Shown piece after piece: positions 22,984 to 35,617 of a DNA stretch of 64,000 bases (position 1 is the stretch's first letter; each line of letters opens with the position of its first letter). A model generated the notes under the pieces. That model searched no databases and was not told where the DNA came from. It saw nothing but the letters and a program-made list of their open reading frames with translations. The position numbers and the translations under genes are program-made. This DNA is from Progne subis subis (taxonomy: Eukaryota; Chordata; Aves; Passeriformes; Hirundinidae), in assembly GCA_022316685.1 (NCBI GenBank), contig JAKJHU010000056.1:1417872-1481871 (forward strand), written 5' to 3'.

Positions 22984-23564
22984 CTAATTGCTACGTATTT
23001 TTTATTTACTATTTCTTACCAATGTCTATCACTATTACTAAAAAGGTCATCTATACACTGACCCAATCCTCACAAACTACTTTGTGCCAACGTCACAGCA
23101 GAAATGAAGTGAGGGAAGGAGAAGGAAGAAGAAGGAGACAACGCCCCAAATTCTCCATCTTGTCCCCATTCACTTCAATGCTAGGAATCTAAAATTAATG
23201 TTTTTTCACCCTGTAATAAGCTAAACTACTATTTTTCACACTCTTGTGGCCTGTAAACCCTCTCTCAGTGTAGGAAGTTTTTCCCATGGACTGAGATCAA
23301 AGCCAGTGTCTCTCTGAGCTCTGGGCTGTGGTCCCAGACCCCCCTGCCCAGGTCCCTGACCCTCCAGGGCAACCAAAGGAATGCCCTGGACTCCAATAGC
23401 AGCAGTGAGAGAAAGAAGCTGAGATGGACCTTTGGGTGATGGGAAGGAAGTTTTTCACCCAACTGCTGTGTCTGTGCCAGTGGTCAGCTGAAGTGACCAA
23501 GTTGTATGTCCCATGTGTGAGTTGGAGCTTTACCTGCAGCTGAGCTGCTTCGTTCTTTCCCACA

Positions 23565-26500
23565 CCTCAGGCATAACCAAAAAAGAGCTGTTTTGCCCTG
23601 CTGTAGCCACTGCAGCTACCCACAGGGGTCTCTAAGATGGGAGCATGTTGGGGAGCTTTCCCTTTGTAAAGGCTGGAGATGACAGGAATAGCTGGTTCCC
23701 TTGTATCACAGTGACATCACTCCCTGCAGTGGTCACATATCCAGAGCTGGAATGGCTGGGCTGTGGCAGCTCTGACTATTTGACATCAAAATAAACCCAT
23801 CCCAGGACCCTCAGCATGACCAGCACTGGAGAAGGTGTTTCTCTTTTGGGAGAGCAGCTAATCCAGGGTCCAGCAGCTCCAGCACGAGAGAAGCCCCTGG
23901 CCATGCACATTGTCTGATGTGCAGTGCCTCATGTTAGGGGCAAAGCTGGAGAGCAGCTGAAATGAGAGCGCCTGAGGGAACACCGTGCGTCATCCAGCAT
24001 GTCCCCAGCTGCCAGAGCCATGGGAAAGGCCCTTTTCCAGAGGATCCGCACACTGATCCCAGCTCAGGGAGCTCTTCTGAGCTGAACAGGCTGAGGTCTG
24101 GACTCCAGAGCAAACCAGCAGCAGATTTGAGGTGAGGGGTTCTGCATGGAAGGCAATGGAGGCAGAAAGAGCAGGTTGGGAACATCTCCATCATCGCAAC
24201 TCAATCCAGAAGGAGATGCATGTTGACAGCCTCAGTGTCTTGCTTTCGACAACTGATTTGGCAAATTTGGGCCTGTGCAAATAACTAAGAGCAGATGTGT
24301 CAAATGGTTTTTATTTCCTAGAATTAACACTAGATACAAGAGTACTAAAGGAAGTGGCCTTCATATCCCTGCTATGGGAGTCCCCTGACCCTCTCATACC
24401 TTTTCAGACCATTCCCTGACCAGATACAGCTTTCACTTGCACTAGAATAAATGAGATTGGCTGGAGCCACAGCAGATATCAACCAGCACACAGGAGAGCC
24501 GAGGAGGAGCGGCTCTTTTCACACCATTTGCTGTGTACATGCAGATAATGAGTTTGCCTGTTACTTGCTTTTAGCTTCCTAAAAACAAGTTTTTGCCTCA
24601 AGCCCTTCCAACATGGAGGGATCACCCTGTGACACCACAGCTCCCCTGATTTCCTCTGGAACAGAAATGCTTTCGAGATCCCATTTTTAACTCTGTTCAC
24701 ACAAAATGTGGCAGTTTTAGCTATATTGGAAGACCAGCCTGACCCTGGCAGCCGCTCGCTCTGTGATCAGAATAGTTATCAGTCAAACCCTGGTATGTGA
24801 TGTCTGGTGGCAGCGAGGGTGGATCTGCTCTTGCATTGATATGATCCATGCAGTGAGAAGCAGTGAAGCACAGCCCCACAGAAACACACCGGTGGAGAAG
24901 GAATTGCCTCAAAGTCAGGCACAAGCCTGAACTAGACATCCTGGGCTCCCTGTATGGTCCACAGGGAAAAACGGGTCCTTTCAGGGAGTGACTCATCTCA
25001 TACTAAAATAGGTCAGAGGAACTGCTCTCCAGCAGCATCTGACTCCTCTCCACAGGCTGTAAAAGGAACCTAAGGGGGAATAGTTCAGATTTAGGTAACT
25101 TATTTTCACTTGCCCGGTGTTTGTTGGTGTGAGTCGCGGCCAGGCTGTACAAACTTTTCTGGAGTCACTGGGAGTCATGTCAAAGGGCTTTGGATCTGAC
25201 ACTTCACTGTCTGAGTCAGACTGCATTTCCCAGAAAACCCCTGGACTAAAAGAGCTGGTAAGGGCTGAGCTAGAAGGAAAACATGGACCTTAACCCCGTG
25301 TTCTAGAAAATAACGACGGGCAGCACATCCAAACAGGAAAATTCTGTCTTTTATTTTAAAAACTTGAGCAGCATAAGACACTGCAGAGTTTGGCGCAGCA
25401 TCTTGTCCTCCCCTGTTATCTTTCCAGTGAAAACGAAGTCACACTCTGCACTCTCACAGTTCCTGGGACTCTCACCATCTTTCAGCCTGATGCATTCTCC
25501 TTTCTCCGGATTTCTCCCCTTGATCTGAAGTATGTTGAAGTCGATGAATATCGACGATGCTCATAAGATGCTCCAGAATCCCTTGCTGGGAGAAGGGCAC
25601 TAGATTTCTTGCTAACTCCTCCCTTCACCCTCTCTCAGTAGAAGCCGATGACAGGATTATTTTTTATCAAGATGCAGATACTACACACAACCAGCACAAA
25701 AGATCAGTGACTAGCCTTTGCATAAGCAGCCAAGATTGCTTTTTCCTGACCTTATCAATCTGGTATTTGAATTTCTAGGGAGTTTTAGTGTGTGGGTTTT
25801 CTGGGGAAGCTGAAATCGTTCCTTTTAACCATCATGCAAAGTTCTTGTTAACTTCATTGGAATTAGTTTCTCATTCAGGATAAAACCAGATAGCTGTCCA
25901 TGACTTGTCTGAGTTCAGGAAGGTTGCCAGGGATTTCCTTTTCCTTCCTTTGCCCCACATTTCGACACAGCCTATAAAATGAGAACAAGTTATTTCCTGT
26001 GTAGCAGAACAGGAACAAAAATGTCCAAATGCACGTGGCTGCCTACCTACAAGCTACAAGTCTGAGCTTCCATGGGAGATCCAGGGTGTAATTCTGCTGC
26101 TTAAAGGCAGACATCTGGTCCTGTCTGAGATGCCTGAGGGCATCTCAAATGTGTGCACAGGGCTGGCAGGTACAACACAGGAACTGCAGGGAATTCTTCT
26201 AGAAATCCCCACCACTTGGTAAACAAACTCCAGAGCCCAAATAAACCATTTTTTTATTCAGCCTCAGGAAATGATGGTTCATTTAGGCAACCAAAAATGC
26301 AGTTTGAATGGGCATCTCCTGGTAAGTCTTGAGTAAGACCTATCAGTGATGCTGTGAAACTATAGACCTGTGCAAGAAGAAAGAGATCTGGCTCCCTTTT
26401 GCACTCTCCTTAAAATAAACTTACAAACTTAACACTGACTCACAACTCAGACAACAGTTTCTTTAACCTGCAAGGTAAAAGGGGATTTTTTTCCCCTCCC

Positions 26501-27533
26501 TGTTTCTCTCCAGTACTGTTCCACAGATTGAGCAGGATACTTTTAAAAACAACGTCACCTGGGGGCTGAGGAGCCAGAAGTCCACAGTCTGCTTTGGCTC
26601 TGCATACCTTGGACCTCCCTTACAGTTCCTGTGGCCTTTTGAACACTAAAAACCCACCAAATTCACATCTGTCCACCTGCAGGTGTTTGGAGGAAGAGCA
26701 CAGGGCACTTTGGAAAGTCAGGTCCATGTAAAGTGTTGCGTTGAAAGCCAGACTCCTCCCTTTTGTTCTGACTGGACCAGTGCTGAAGGACTGAGCTGAG
26801 GGACCGCTGTAAACAGGAGCAGCAAAACTCGTGGACCTCGGGGTGAGGCATTTTGGCATGGAGAACATCCTTCCATGTACTCATCACTCTGGTTTCCACC
26901 TTCTGACCTGCAGTGCTCCTGGCAGCATCCTTCCCAAGGCTGTGACTGCTGCAAGGCTGCAGGTCCTTTCTCTGACAAGAGGAACTGGAGTTTGGATGAG
27001 AGCTTTTAACAGAATTTGGTGTTTTTCTCACCTTCTTTAGCCCTAATTCTGCAAAGCAAGACAAGCTCCACGTTAATTCTGGCCAGGCTTTGCCTCCTGG
27101 TCACTTAAGGAATCCAGGTGTTTGTAGAAGGCAGCAAAAGCATTATGGGATCCCCAGGGAGGAAATCCCAGCAGGTCTGGGTGAAGCACTTGGATCCCAA
27201 TCCCTGCTTGCAGGCAGAGGTGAAGATGAGCAGTTGGCTCTCTGATCTTATTGAGGGAGAAGCACAGAAGCAGCCACAGCAGGGTAGTGAAGGGAGCCCT
27301 GGCACACCCTACACAGGAGAACAGAGCGAAGTAAGCATGAAAATGTCCTGCTATGGATAGAGAAAACAGCCAGGGGAGGGTTTGCTTTGCCAGTCAACAG
27401 GTCTTGTCTGCACATTCTGCTTTGCTTCAACGTGAAGCAACTTCCCAGAGAGCCCCTGCTCCCATCTCCTGTGAGCAAGCAGTTCAGTGGAAAGCAGTAC
27501 ATTTATTTTTAGCTTTGTTCAGCAATTAGGCAA
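23565..27533. other. unique non-coding DNA, no gene recognised
   Basis: About 4 kb of single-copy sequence without a recognisable exon, repeat or RNA gene. The open frames at 26663-27064 (minus) and nearby shadow one another and show no domain. Confidence 0.6.
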
Positions 27534-27558
27534 GGGGGGGGGGGGGGGGGGGGCGGGG
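27534..27558. repeat. G20 homopolymer with trailing G-rich bases
   Basis: Twenty consecutive G (27534-27553), then CGGGG. It can form a G-quadruplex, and its length is also prone to sequencing error. The proline-rich minus-strand frames at 27509-27731 are created by this run. Confidence 0.92.
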
Positions 27559-29176
27559 AGGGTGAAATTGAGCGGGGGAACTGTGGAGATGTTCTCAGGA
27601 AGAAAATTTTTGACAGTTTCCTTAAAGAGATAAGATCTATCCCATTCCAGCAGGGGATAATAGCTAGCACAGGAAACCACTGGGGGATTTTTGCTGTGTG
27701 TCTTGTTCTTGTGAAAGTCACCTACTGACACCCTTGGATTTTGGCCAAGTGTCTACCTGAACAACAAGAACCTTCTTCCAAACTGCCTATCCACCCCGGG
27801 CAGGTATGTTCCCTCCAAACCCCAGGGACGTGGGAGACAGGTATTTCCTGGGGCTGGCTGTGATTCCCCCCAGTTCCATCACCTGCCACTTGGAATTCAC
27901 CCCTCCCCTCCAGCTGCTGATGGGGTGCTGTGAGCTCCTTGAGCAGCTTCAGACAGAGCCAGAGCCTTTGCCACAGCCAGGAGGTCTCACACAAAGCACG
28001 TGAGTGCTCAGCAGAGCCATCTACTCTGCGACCTTGGGGAGGGACTGGTAACACCAGGGAAGGGAGGAAGGCAATTGTCTTGCACTGGCACAGCTGCTCT
28101 CTCAGGGAACATCTATTCAGACTCAGGAGCAAACAGATGGTTTTCTCCCACTGGCCAATCCATTCTTTCTTTTCCTTCTGACACTGTCCAGAGGGGTCAT
28201 AGCAAGGATGATGATTCTCTGTGTCCCCAATGTACATTGTCCTCCCACACAGAGCAGAAGTGACCAAAGTCAGATGGATAACAAAGCTTCTTGACCTATT
28301 GGATGAGTAAAAAGTGCAGCTTTCCTTGTCCAGCCCCAGACCTGCTCATGGCACGGCCATTCCTGGCTGTTCCCCCTGCGAGGCCGTGCACAAGGGGAAA
28401 TTGGAGGCTGGTGATAGAGCCAGGGGCTGAATCGTGTTCCAGCAGCTTGGCCATATCCGTGTGCTCTAAGCCAAGAAGAATGCAAACTGCTCAATGATGA
28501 ACAACTGCTCCAGCAGCCCACAGCCAAAAGGAGACACTCTGGGGCACGTCAGGCACTGACCCAGCCTGCTGTGGAGGGAGCTGTCAGATTGCGTTATCAC
28601 AGGGGCAAGGCTGCGTCTTCCGCTCGCGAAATAAATGTCGCTGCTTTGGCGTGGTGGTTGTGGAGAGGCAAGAGACCATTACCCAGCAATTATGCTCTAT
28701 CTCACTGACGTTATCTCTTAATTGCACATTTGCAAGTACTTCTACTCGCTGGGTGGTTGCAAGGAGGAAGGTGAAGTGGGGTTGCCTGTCTGGGAGATAC
28801 CCAAGCGACCTACACCACTGCTAATTTTTAAGATATAGCAGTAGAGTTGCACTTCTGCACCAGTTAATGGTTATCTCTGCCTTTTTCCCTGGAAAGAACT
28901 TCAGTGGTACAATTGGTGCAGACCTCCTCATCCAGGACTTTATCAAAACACTTAAAGTGACAAGGATTATCAGATATACCTTGAAAACATAACTTTTTTA
29001 GAAGAAGCATAAGAACAGCTATTCAAAACACAGACATTTCTATCTCCTTCCCTTTCTTCAGGATCTTGTACCAACCCATGGCCATCCAGGAACATCTGGT
29101 CCATCATTGCATTGCACAACATGACCGCTTGCAACTTGACATCGCCTGCAGAAACAGAACTCGGAACCACCCATCC
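27559..29176. other. unique non-coding DNA with a candidate conserved element
   Basis: No gene is recognised. The 181-codon minus-strand frame at 27722-28267 lacks any domain and has shadows on the other strand. The stretch at about 28610-28760 is non-repetitive. It has several CpG ('ttccgctcgcgaaataaatgt') next to an AT-rich part ('cttaattgcacatttgcaag'), so it is a candidate regulatory element. Confidence 0.45.
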
Positions 29177-29637
29177 TAGAAGTTCTCTGACACTGCAGCA
29201 GAAGAATTGTCACTGGTGGCTGCCAGAACACGGCATATGACACATATTTTCAGGGCTGTCTCTTTCCAGTGTACGGCAGCACCGCTCACAAACTTCTGCC
29301 TGTGCATTATAGCATGGCTGATTTTTAAAGAGTGGGCCTTGGATCTTGAAAGACAGTCTGGCACATAGATCTGAGGAAATCACCCAGGAATTAGGTTTCT
29401 GAGTACTTCAGCTGATGTGTGTGTCTGTTCCTTAATTCCAGTAATTCTAGTAGAGCTCTGTGCTCTCTCTATTAGACTTTGCCACTTCTCCATTTTTTCT
29501 GAAGGTATTTTAGGCCTGGAGCCACAGTTTCTTTTTAGGACATTGGGATGCTCGCCAAAGGAATTAATTTTAATTTTTCCGAGTATTGCAATTAGCTGTG
29601 TGTCTTCCTCTTTGGTTAACTCCATATTCTGATGGGT
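29177..29637 (-). other. coding-like open patch with one in-frame stop, unrecognised
   Basis: A minus-strand frame opens at an ATG (29625-29623), runs 81 codons to a TGA at about 29380-29382 and then stays open in the same frame for some 66 more codons to a TAG near 29176. Composition is less biased than in most frames of this window (Lys/Glu-rich start, a Cys-Val-Ile-Cys stretch in the second half). It could be a decayed retrocopy or exon, but no family is recognised, and a frame of this length with one stop is not unexpected in 64 kb. I do not call it a gene. Confidence 0.15.
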
Positions 29638-30282
29638 TGTACATTGAGTTTTCTGTCATTGATGTAGTGACATTGGTACAAACCCATAATATAGGTGTCT
29701 GGCTAAAGCTGGACCTCATTTAAATGGGACAATCTTTCCAAACAACCCAAACTTGAGGGCAGTGTTGTTGGGGTGACAGAAGAAAACCCCAGAAACACCA
29801 GCCTGAGCACCAGTAATAAAGCTGAGATGTGTTTGGCTGTCCTTGGCTCTCACAAGACTGAGCCCCAAAATGATCTTGACTCTGGGATCCTGAGATACTT
29901 CTGCTGGTGCTGGAGCCACCAAGAGATGGGGACAAGTCACACCAGAGGGATGAGGTTGATTGAAATCACCACTGACACGGCAAATGCTGAGAGCTACAAG
30001 ATGGGCTGTCACTATCAATGCTGCTTGCTTTTGATGGTAACAGGGTTATTTTAATCAAACCTTCGGTGGCTTAGAAGCTTGGTGATCTTTTCCACTTTTT
30101 GAATTGAAAACTGAGCTGAGAGCCAGTACAGGCTCAGAGGGAGTGATCTGACTTCAGTTCCCTGGTGGGACATTGCCCAGTGCTTCTGACCTGATGGATA
30201 ACTGGTGCAGCCGCGCACCTTTCCTTGTTTCACTGCTGCTTAAAACCTCTCTGAGATGATAACAAACCTTTTTAGCTAATTT
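29638..30282. other. unique non-coding DNA, no gene recognised
   Basis: Nothing recognisable. Confidence 0.6.
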
Positions 30283-30302
30283 TTTGTTTGTTTGTTTGTT
30301 TT
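30283..30302. repeat. (TTTG)n microsatellite
   Basis: Four perfect TTTG units within a short T-rich tract. Confidence 0.85.
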
Positions 30303-33300
30303 CCTTCATGCATTTGAAAAGTAATTATGCTCAGCATTTTTTCCACTGCGGTGCTATTGGAAATCTGGTCACTGCAGAGTCCCTGGGCACATGTCAGCGC
30401 CTCATCACAACCTGGAATGTTTTCTGCCAGGAATGATGAGATGCGACAGTTCCCATTGAAGGGTATTCCTCCCAGATAATTCCAGTTTCCAAGGTCCCAG
30501 GCTTTGAAGATAAACTTGTTGCTTGTTTGGTTTCCTAGCAACTTGGGCTCCACAGGCAGAAATGCATTCCTTGGACCCCGAGCTCGACCTCGATGCTTGG
30601 AGCTGGGATGTGCTCTGCTCTGCCCTGGTGAAAGCAGCTGCCTGAAAACACAGGAACAGAGCTAGAAAGCTGGGGCTGGGGCATACCCCCTGATTAGATC
30701 TGGGCTCCCCCAGTCACTGCTGTTCAATAGAATTCTCATTTTAAGTTAGAACATCTGGCCAGCTGTGAAGGTGGAGGTAGCTTGGGTTTGGCGGGTTGTC
30801 CAGGTTCTTGCTGGGGAGTTTGGCCGTGGTGCCACAAAGCGGCTAAACTGGTAATCCAGAGTCAAACCTCGCAGCCTTTACTGGAGCTTTATCTTCAGAT
30901 GAGAAGCCCAAGGATCCATTTTTCCAATAAACAATGAGGCAAATCATCACCACCAGTGAGACCCCTCAGGGGTGAATCTAGAGAAAATGTCAGATTTGGT
31001 CACCTGAAAGGCACATGAGTCTTAGCCTTGGTATTTTTACTGAGCTTTTGAAAATGACAAAGGGAAAACCCACCTTAATCTGCATACTGCCTGGTTATCA
31101 ATATTTATTTCATTATTTCTTCTGGTTATTAGAAGCTCAGCTCCACTGCAACTTTTAGCTTAGGTGCTTCAGAGCCAATGTACCAAGGTCAAGCTCAGAT
31201 TTAGTTTCACCAGTCTGCATCAGGGTGAGTGAAGTGCAGACCTAAAAGATACTGAATTTGATTCTCTATATCTCACTCTATCAGGGGTTTTTTGTAGGTG
31301 TTGCTTACTGGGTGCCTGGTGGGAAAAGATCTCTCTTCCACTTGTGTCCCAGTCGAGAAAGTAAAAGATGATCAGTTCTCCAGCTCAACAGAATAATGTA
31401 CAATCCTGTGCCAAAGACACTGTCACCTAAGTAGCTGCAGCACAGAATGAAAAAGTCTCTTATTTTTTTGACAGGAGGGCACTGCTAAATACCAATGAGG
31501 TCTTGATCTTCAGGCTGTACAAGGCCTTCTGAATCCCAGTATTACTCTTTTATAGAGTCACCTTTCCTGAATTTGTCTAATAAATTTAATCCGAGCTCTC
31601 AACCTCCATAAGAAGATTTTGTCCTATTTCAGTTAACTCATGGCATTCTTTCCTGAGGATAATCTTTAGTGAATATAGCACTGCATTGTGGTCCAGGGAG
31701 AAAAACTGAATGTATTGCTCAGTTTGAATTATAGCATATTACTGTCAAGGGTGCTCCTTCAAAAAGCTGACACCTTCTAATTACATCTGTGAGACTCTGA
31801 GAAAAAGGGTATCCCGGGGAAAAAAAATTGCTTGGCACCCACTTCGTTAGTTTTAGCCTGATGTTCATTTCTAGCCATTCAAATAGGGCTGAGTCATACA
31901 AGAGAAGCCTGTAAGGGGATCACAAACAATCTGTCTGGCTTGAGAAAATCAGGAGCCATTTCAAGTGTGCATTGCCTCACTCCATAGTTAGTGGCAGGGG
32001 CTATTAGAGACTCTGGAGACTCTGAAAATAGAGAGGGCATTTTTCTCTCTGAATAGTTCTGCAGATAGACTGGAGATGGGAAAGAAAAACAAGTTTTGTG
32101 AGAGAAAGACCATCCCAGGCAGAGCCAGAATCAGATGCACCATCGGAATCGGATGCAGTCATCCCTCACCTGCCCAGGGCATCTCTAAATCTCAGCTGAC
32201 AATCTTTTCCTTCTGTCTTTAGGCAACATTTTTCACCTCCCCTGAGCTAGTTTGAAACTTTTAATTCCATTCTGCCTGTTCTTCCAAGAATGTGGGGCGA
32301 CAAGTGGAAACCCATCTCTACATGGGGGAAGGAGCAGGCAGGAAGAGAGGGGAGCACTGCATGAATATTAGAACATTTGCAGTGTGAAATGTTGAGTTAC
32401 AGCAACGACAGCACACCTCGGGCTGATAGCATGGTGCCAGGGCTGTGCTGGCACATGGGGTGTCCCAGAAGGGCTGGCAGCAGCACTCAGGAGGGAATTC
32501 ATGCCCTGGGCTCGGCAGGAGGTGATCCAGGACTGAGATGCTTTGGCTGGAGATGCACAAAACCCCTGTGTGATGCAAACCTGCCAGTGCAGGATGCTGG
32601 TTCTCGCCATGCTGGTGAGGCTGGTCTGTGCCTGGAGGCAGCATTACAATCCCATTTAAACATCCATCCACTTTATGTGCATGCTCTGATTTACCCACGT
32701 TTGCTAAGGGACCCTCTTACTTCCTGGCCCACACAGCTCTGGTGTGTGTGGTGGAGAAAAGTTTTTATTCTTCCAATGCCATATAGTGGTGGAGCTGCAA
32801 AGCTTTTGTCCTGCTCTGGTGGCAGATGGGAGCCCATGGTTGCAGAGTGGAAGGGAAGAGGTCAGGTCTGAGCAAAGCAGTCCCTGCTCTTGGTGCTGAT
32901 AAGGTCCCAGAAAGGTTGTGCAAGTCCTATCAGAAGATGAGAATGTGCCTGAGGCTGTAGGCTTGGTAAACTCAGAGTAGAATGATTTCTGGCTGACGAG
33001 TAGGACATGGGGTAGTTAAAGCCTTGGAGATTTCTGTGGGGTTTTGGGCCACCAGAGCTTGAAGGGGGTGAAATGCAGTAGAGGTCCAAGGCAGAAAGCA
33101 TCACTGCTGCATTAGTATGGAGTGAAAATGGGACACAGAATACATCCAGGGGGCAGGAATGGAGAAAAATGACCCTGGCAAGTGCTGTCAACCCCTGGAA
33201 CCTGTATCTCTGCTTCTCACACTGCTGTACTTCATATGGTCTCTGGCTAAGTCACAGGAGAGTGCCTTGCTCCAGGGTCTGAATTAGCAGTGCCTTTCAC

Positions 33301-34306
33301 ATCTTGGTCTTGGAGACCTTGCAACTCTAACCCTGAATCTATTACCCTAAGCACAGATTAGAGAGCCTAAGTTTTGTGGTGTGAGAAACTTGATGTGCCT
33401 TACCAATGTGTTGAACAAACCTGGAATGCTCAGCTTCAGAGGAATTATAAAGTGGAGTGGGAAAACCAGGAACCTGCTCAGAGAACTCAGCCAGGTGAGA
33501 GGCCACTGCTGTGGTAAAGCATCTGCTACAGAGATGTCTCTGCCAAATGTGAGATTTTGGGAAGGAGCTGTGGGTGACCCAGAACAACATATTTCCTACT
33601 GTCTGCAGGCAGCACCAGCACAATTCCCTGTCCAGGAGTTTCTCCCGCACCACCGCAGATTCCTGGTGAGGGGTGTCCAAAGGGACAACTAGACCAAGGT
33701 GCCTCAGTTTCCCAAAAGTTCTCATGACCTTTGTGAGGCGTTTGATCCCTGCTCATGTGCAGTGCCAGGTCAGAGCAGACAACTCTCATTCCATTGATGG
33801 ATTTGTTATATTTTTTCACCTCCTAGCCCAATTTCTTATGCCGTGTCTGCCTGAGAAGACACAATATCCCTGGAGCATGCAGTGGCCGTGAACTTGGTTT
33901 TAGGTTCCCCTGGGCACAGCAGTTCTCAGCTGATGGCTGCGCTGGTCCTGCCTGACCATGGAGCTGTGTTTCTCCTGGATGACTTTATGGATGACTTTAT
34001 CACAGATGAAGGTGAGAGCTCTCTGCTTTTTAAATACAAGGGGATGATTCAGACTTTTTGTGAGGGATGATCAACCACAGTAAACAAAGTTGCTGCTTGT
34101 GGGAGTAACAATTAAAACCCATTATAACCTGCTTAACTAGTCAGGGACTGAAGTGCCTGGAAGAACTTGCTCTGTCCTCCCTGAGTGCTGTTTTGCTTGG
34201 CCCGTTTGCCTGATTTGGGAAAAAGATTGTGTTCTGAGGGGGTTAGCTTGAAATTCCTGTTCTCATGACAGGGGCAGTTACCTGGTTCCTAAGGATGACT
34301 AATGTC

Positions 34307-34309
<3 letters not shown>
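30303..34309. other. unique non-coding DNA, no gene recognised
   Basis: About 4 kb without a recognisable exon, repeat family or RNA gene. Frames at 32318-32871 and 33342-33725 overlap on both strands and have no domain. A short imperfect direct repeat ('atggatgactttat') occurs at about 33977-34000. Confidence 0.6.

Positions 34310-34337
<28 letters not shown>
34310..34337. repeat. A28 homopolymer
   Basis: Twenty-eight uninterrupted A. No retroposon body is recognised upstream of it. Confidence 0.9.
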
Positions 34338-35444
34338 TAGAATATAAGGTTCCCAAGTGATCCTTCAGAACTGAGTATTTTAATTCATGGGACATGAAAC
34401 ATGCAACATCTCATGTTCAGGACAGGGAACACATCACAAATTAAACCAAACTGTGTTTCAGATCAATCTCTGAATGTACCAAACTGCTGCTTGGATGTTT
34501 TCAGTGGAGTCACCTGGAAGACAGATGAGTTGGTGTGACAGGTGATTGGTGTGGAGGTAATTGCATGGGCTTCTTGCTGGTTCATGGTCTGGAGAAGGGA
34601 AAACAGGGGCAGAGAGCTCATGTCTGCATGGAAAAGGCAGGGTCTGAGCTGCTGGGGCCTGTGAGTTGATGACTCATGGGCCGGATTAATGAGTGTGAGC
34701 CATGGAAACTGGCTGGGTGTCTGACTGCCCCCACTGCCAGGCAGGAACACTCAAGAGCCACCTCAGCCTTATTTTCTCCTTTTTTTTTTTTTTTTCTTTT
34801 TTTTCCTAGAAGAGTGCACACATGGCAAGGCTTTTCTCCACTCAAGGTTGCTCTTCTTTCAAGGACCATAAGGGAAGAAAAGCCATGCCTTTTCCCCTCC
34901 CTCTCTCTCTTTTCAGGAGACCTGCTCATGGCCATGTTTTTTGCATGCCTTCCAGATACCATCAGAAAGGAATGGCTTTTCCCAGATCTTTCATGCAGCT
35001 CAAGGCATTAATTTGGCTTTTGTGGCTTCTTTCTCTGTTGCAGTGCTTTTATTTGGGGCAGCCCTGTGACAGGTGGGCTGTCAGTCATAGCTGGCCAAAG
35101 CCAAGGGGCCTGTTGGGTTCATGTGCTCATGGCATGGCCACGGCATAAAAGTAGGAGCTGTGGTTTGATGTGCCCAAATATGTGCCCATGGGCTACAGGG
35201 TGACCACACCCCATGGCTACTTGTCTGGGATTTGGGAATGACTAGAAATTTTGTTCAAATGGGCAAAGTCCTCATATTCCACAAGGATGGGAAGTTAGGA
35301 AGGGGAAAGGGGACACATGATCAGGAACTTCTCCACCAAGGACAAAGCTGCCCATGATGTCCTGGCTAAGAATGATCCAGACATTGTACAGACATTTTGT
35401 ACAGCTGGGTCAGTGGGGCAAAAACTGCCCTCAGCACATGTCCA
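34338..35444. other. unique non-coding DNA with a T-rich tract
   Basis: No gene is recognised. A T-rich tract lies at 34780-34804 (T16, C, T8). Confidence 0.6.
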
Positions 35445-35617
35445 AGATGGGTGGTGAGGCACTGGAACAGTTGCCCAGAGAAATTGTTGATGCCTCTTTG
35501 CTGGAAGTCAAGGCCAGGCTGGATGGGCCTCTTGAGCTACCTGGTCTAGTGGAGGGAGTTAGAACTTGATGATCTTTATGACCCCTTCCAACACAAACCG
35601 TTCTGATTCTCTGACAG
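35445..35617 (+). mobile_element. CR1 LINE 3' fragment (sense)
   Basis: A sense CR1 3' end begins abruptly at 'gggtggtgaggcactggaac' and continues with 'ttgcccagagaaattg', 'caaggccaggctggatggg', 'ctacctggtctagtgga', 'aacttgatgatctttatg', 'ccccttccaacacaaaccg' and 'ttctgattctctga'. The usual segment between 'ctagtgg' and 'ttggaac' is shortened, so the copy carries an internal deletion. The 5' truncation point is near 35444. Its antisense forms the end of a long minus-strand open frame. Confidence 0.92.

Larger units (their letters stand above)
22837..23564 (-). mobile_element. solo LTR of an endogenous retrovirus (minus strand)
   Basis: Read on the minus strand, this is organised like an LTR. 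A likely 5' end TGTGGG lies at 23564-23559, followed by a long U3 and a TATAAAA box (plus coordinates 22977-22983). Next come a short R region, a poly(A) signal AATAAA (22878-22883) about 95 bp downstream, and a U5 ending near a CA at 22837-22838. Phrases such as 'actgagagagggtttacaggcc' and 'aatggggacaagatggag' resemble a passerine LTR family from memory, but its class (ERVK or ERVL) is not certain. No internal gag, pol or env remnant and no target-site duplication was found. Open frames inside it are not genes. The outer boundaries are approximate. Confidence 0.72.

Noticed and set aside
22836..23192. 118-codon plus-strand frame
   Set aside because: It lies wholly within the minus-strand LTR and reads its antisense strand.
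27509..27731. Proline-rich minus-strand frames
   Set aside because: The proline run is simply the complement of the G20 homopolymer.
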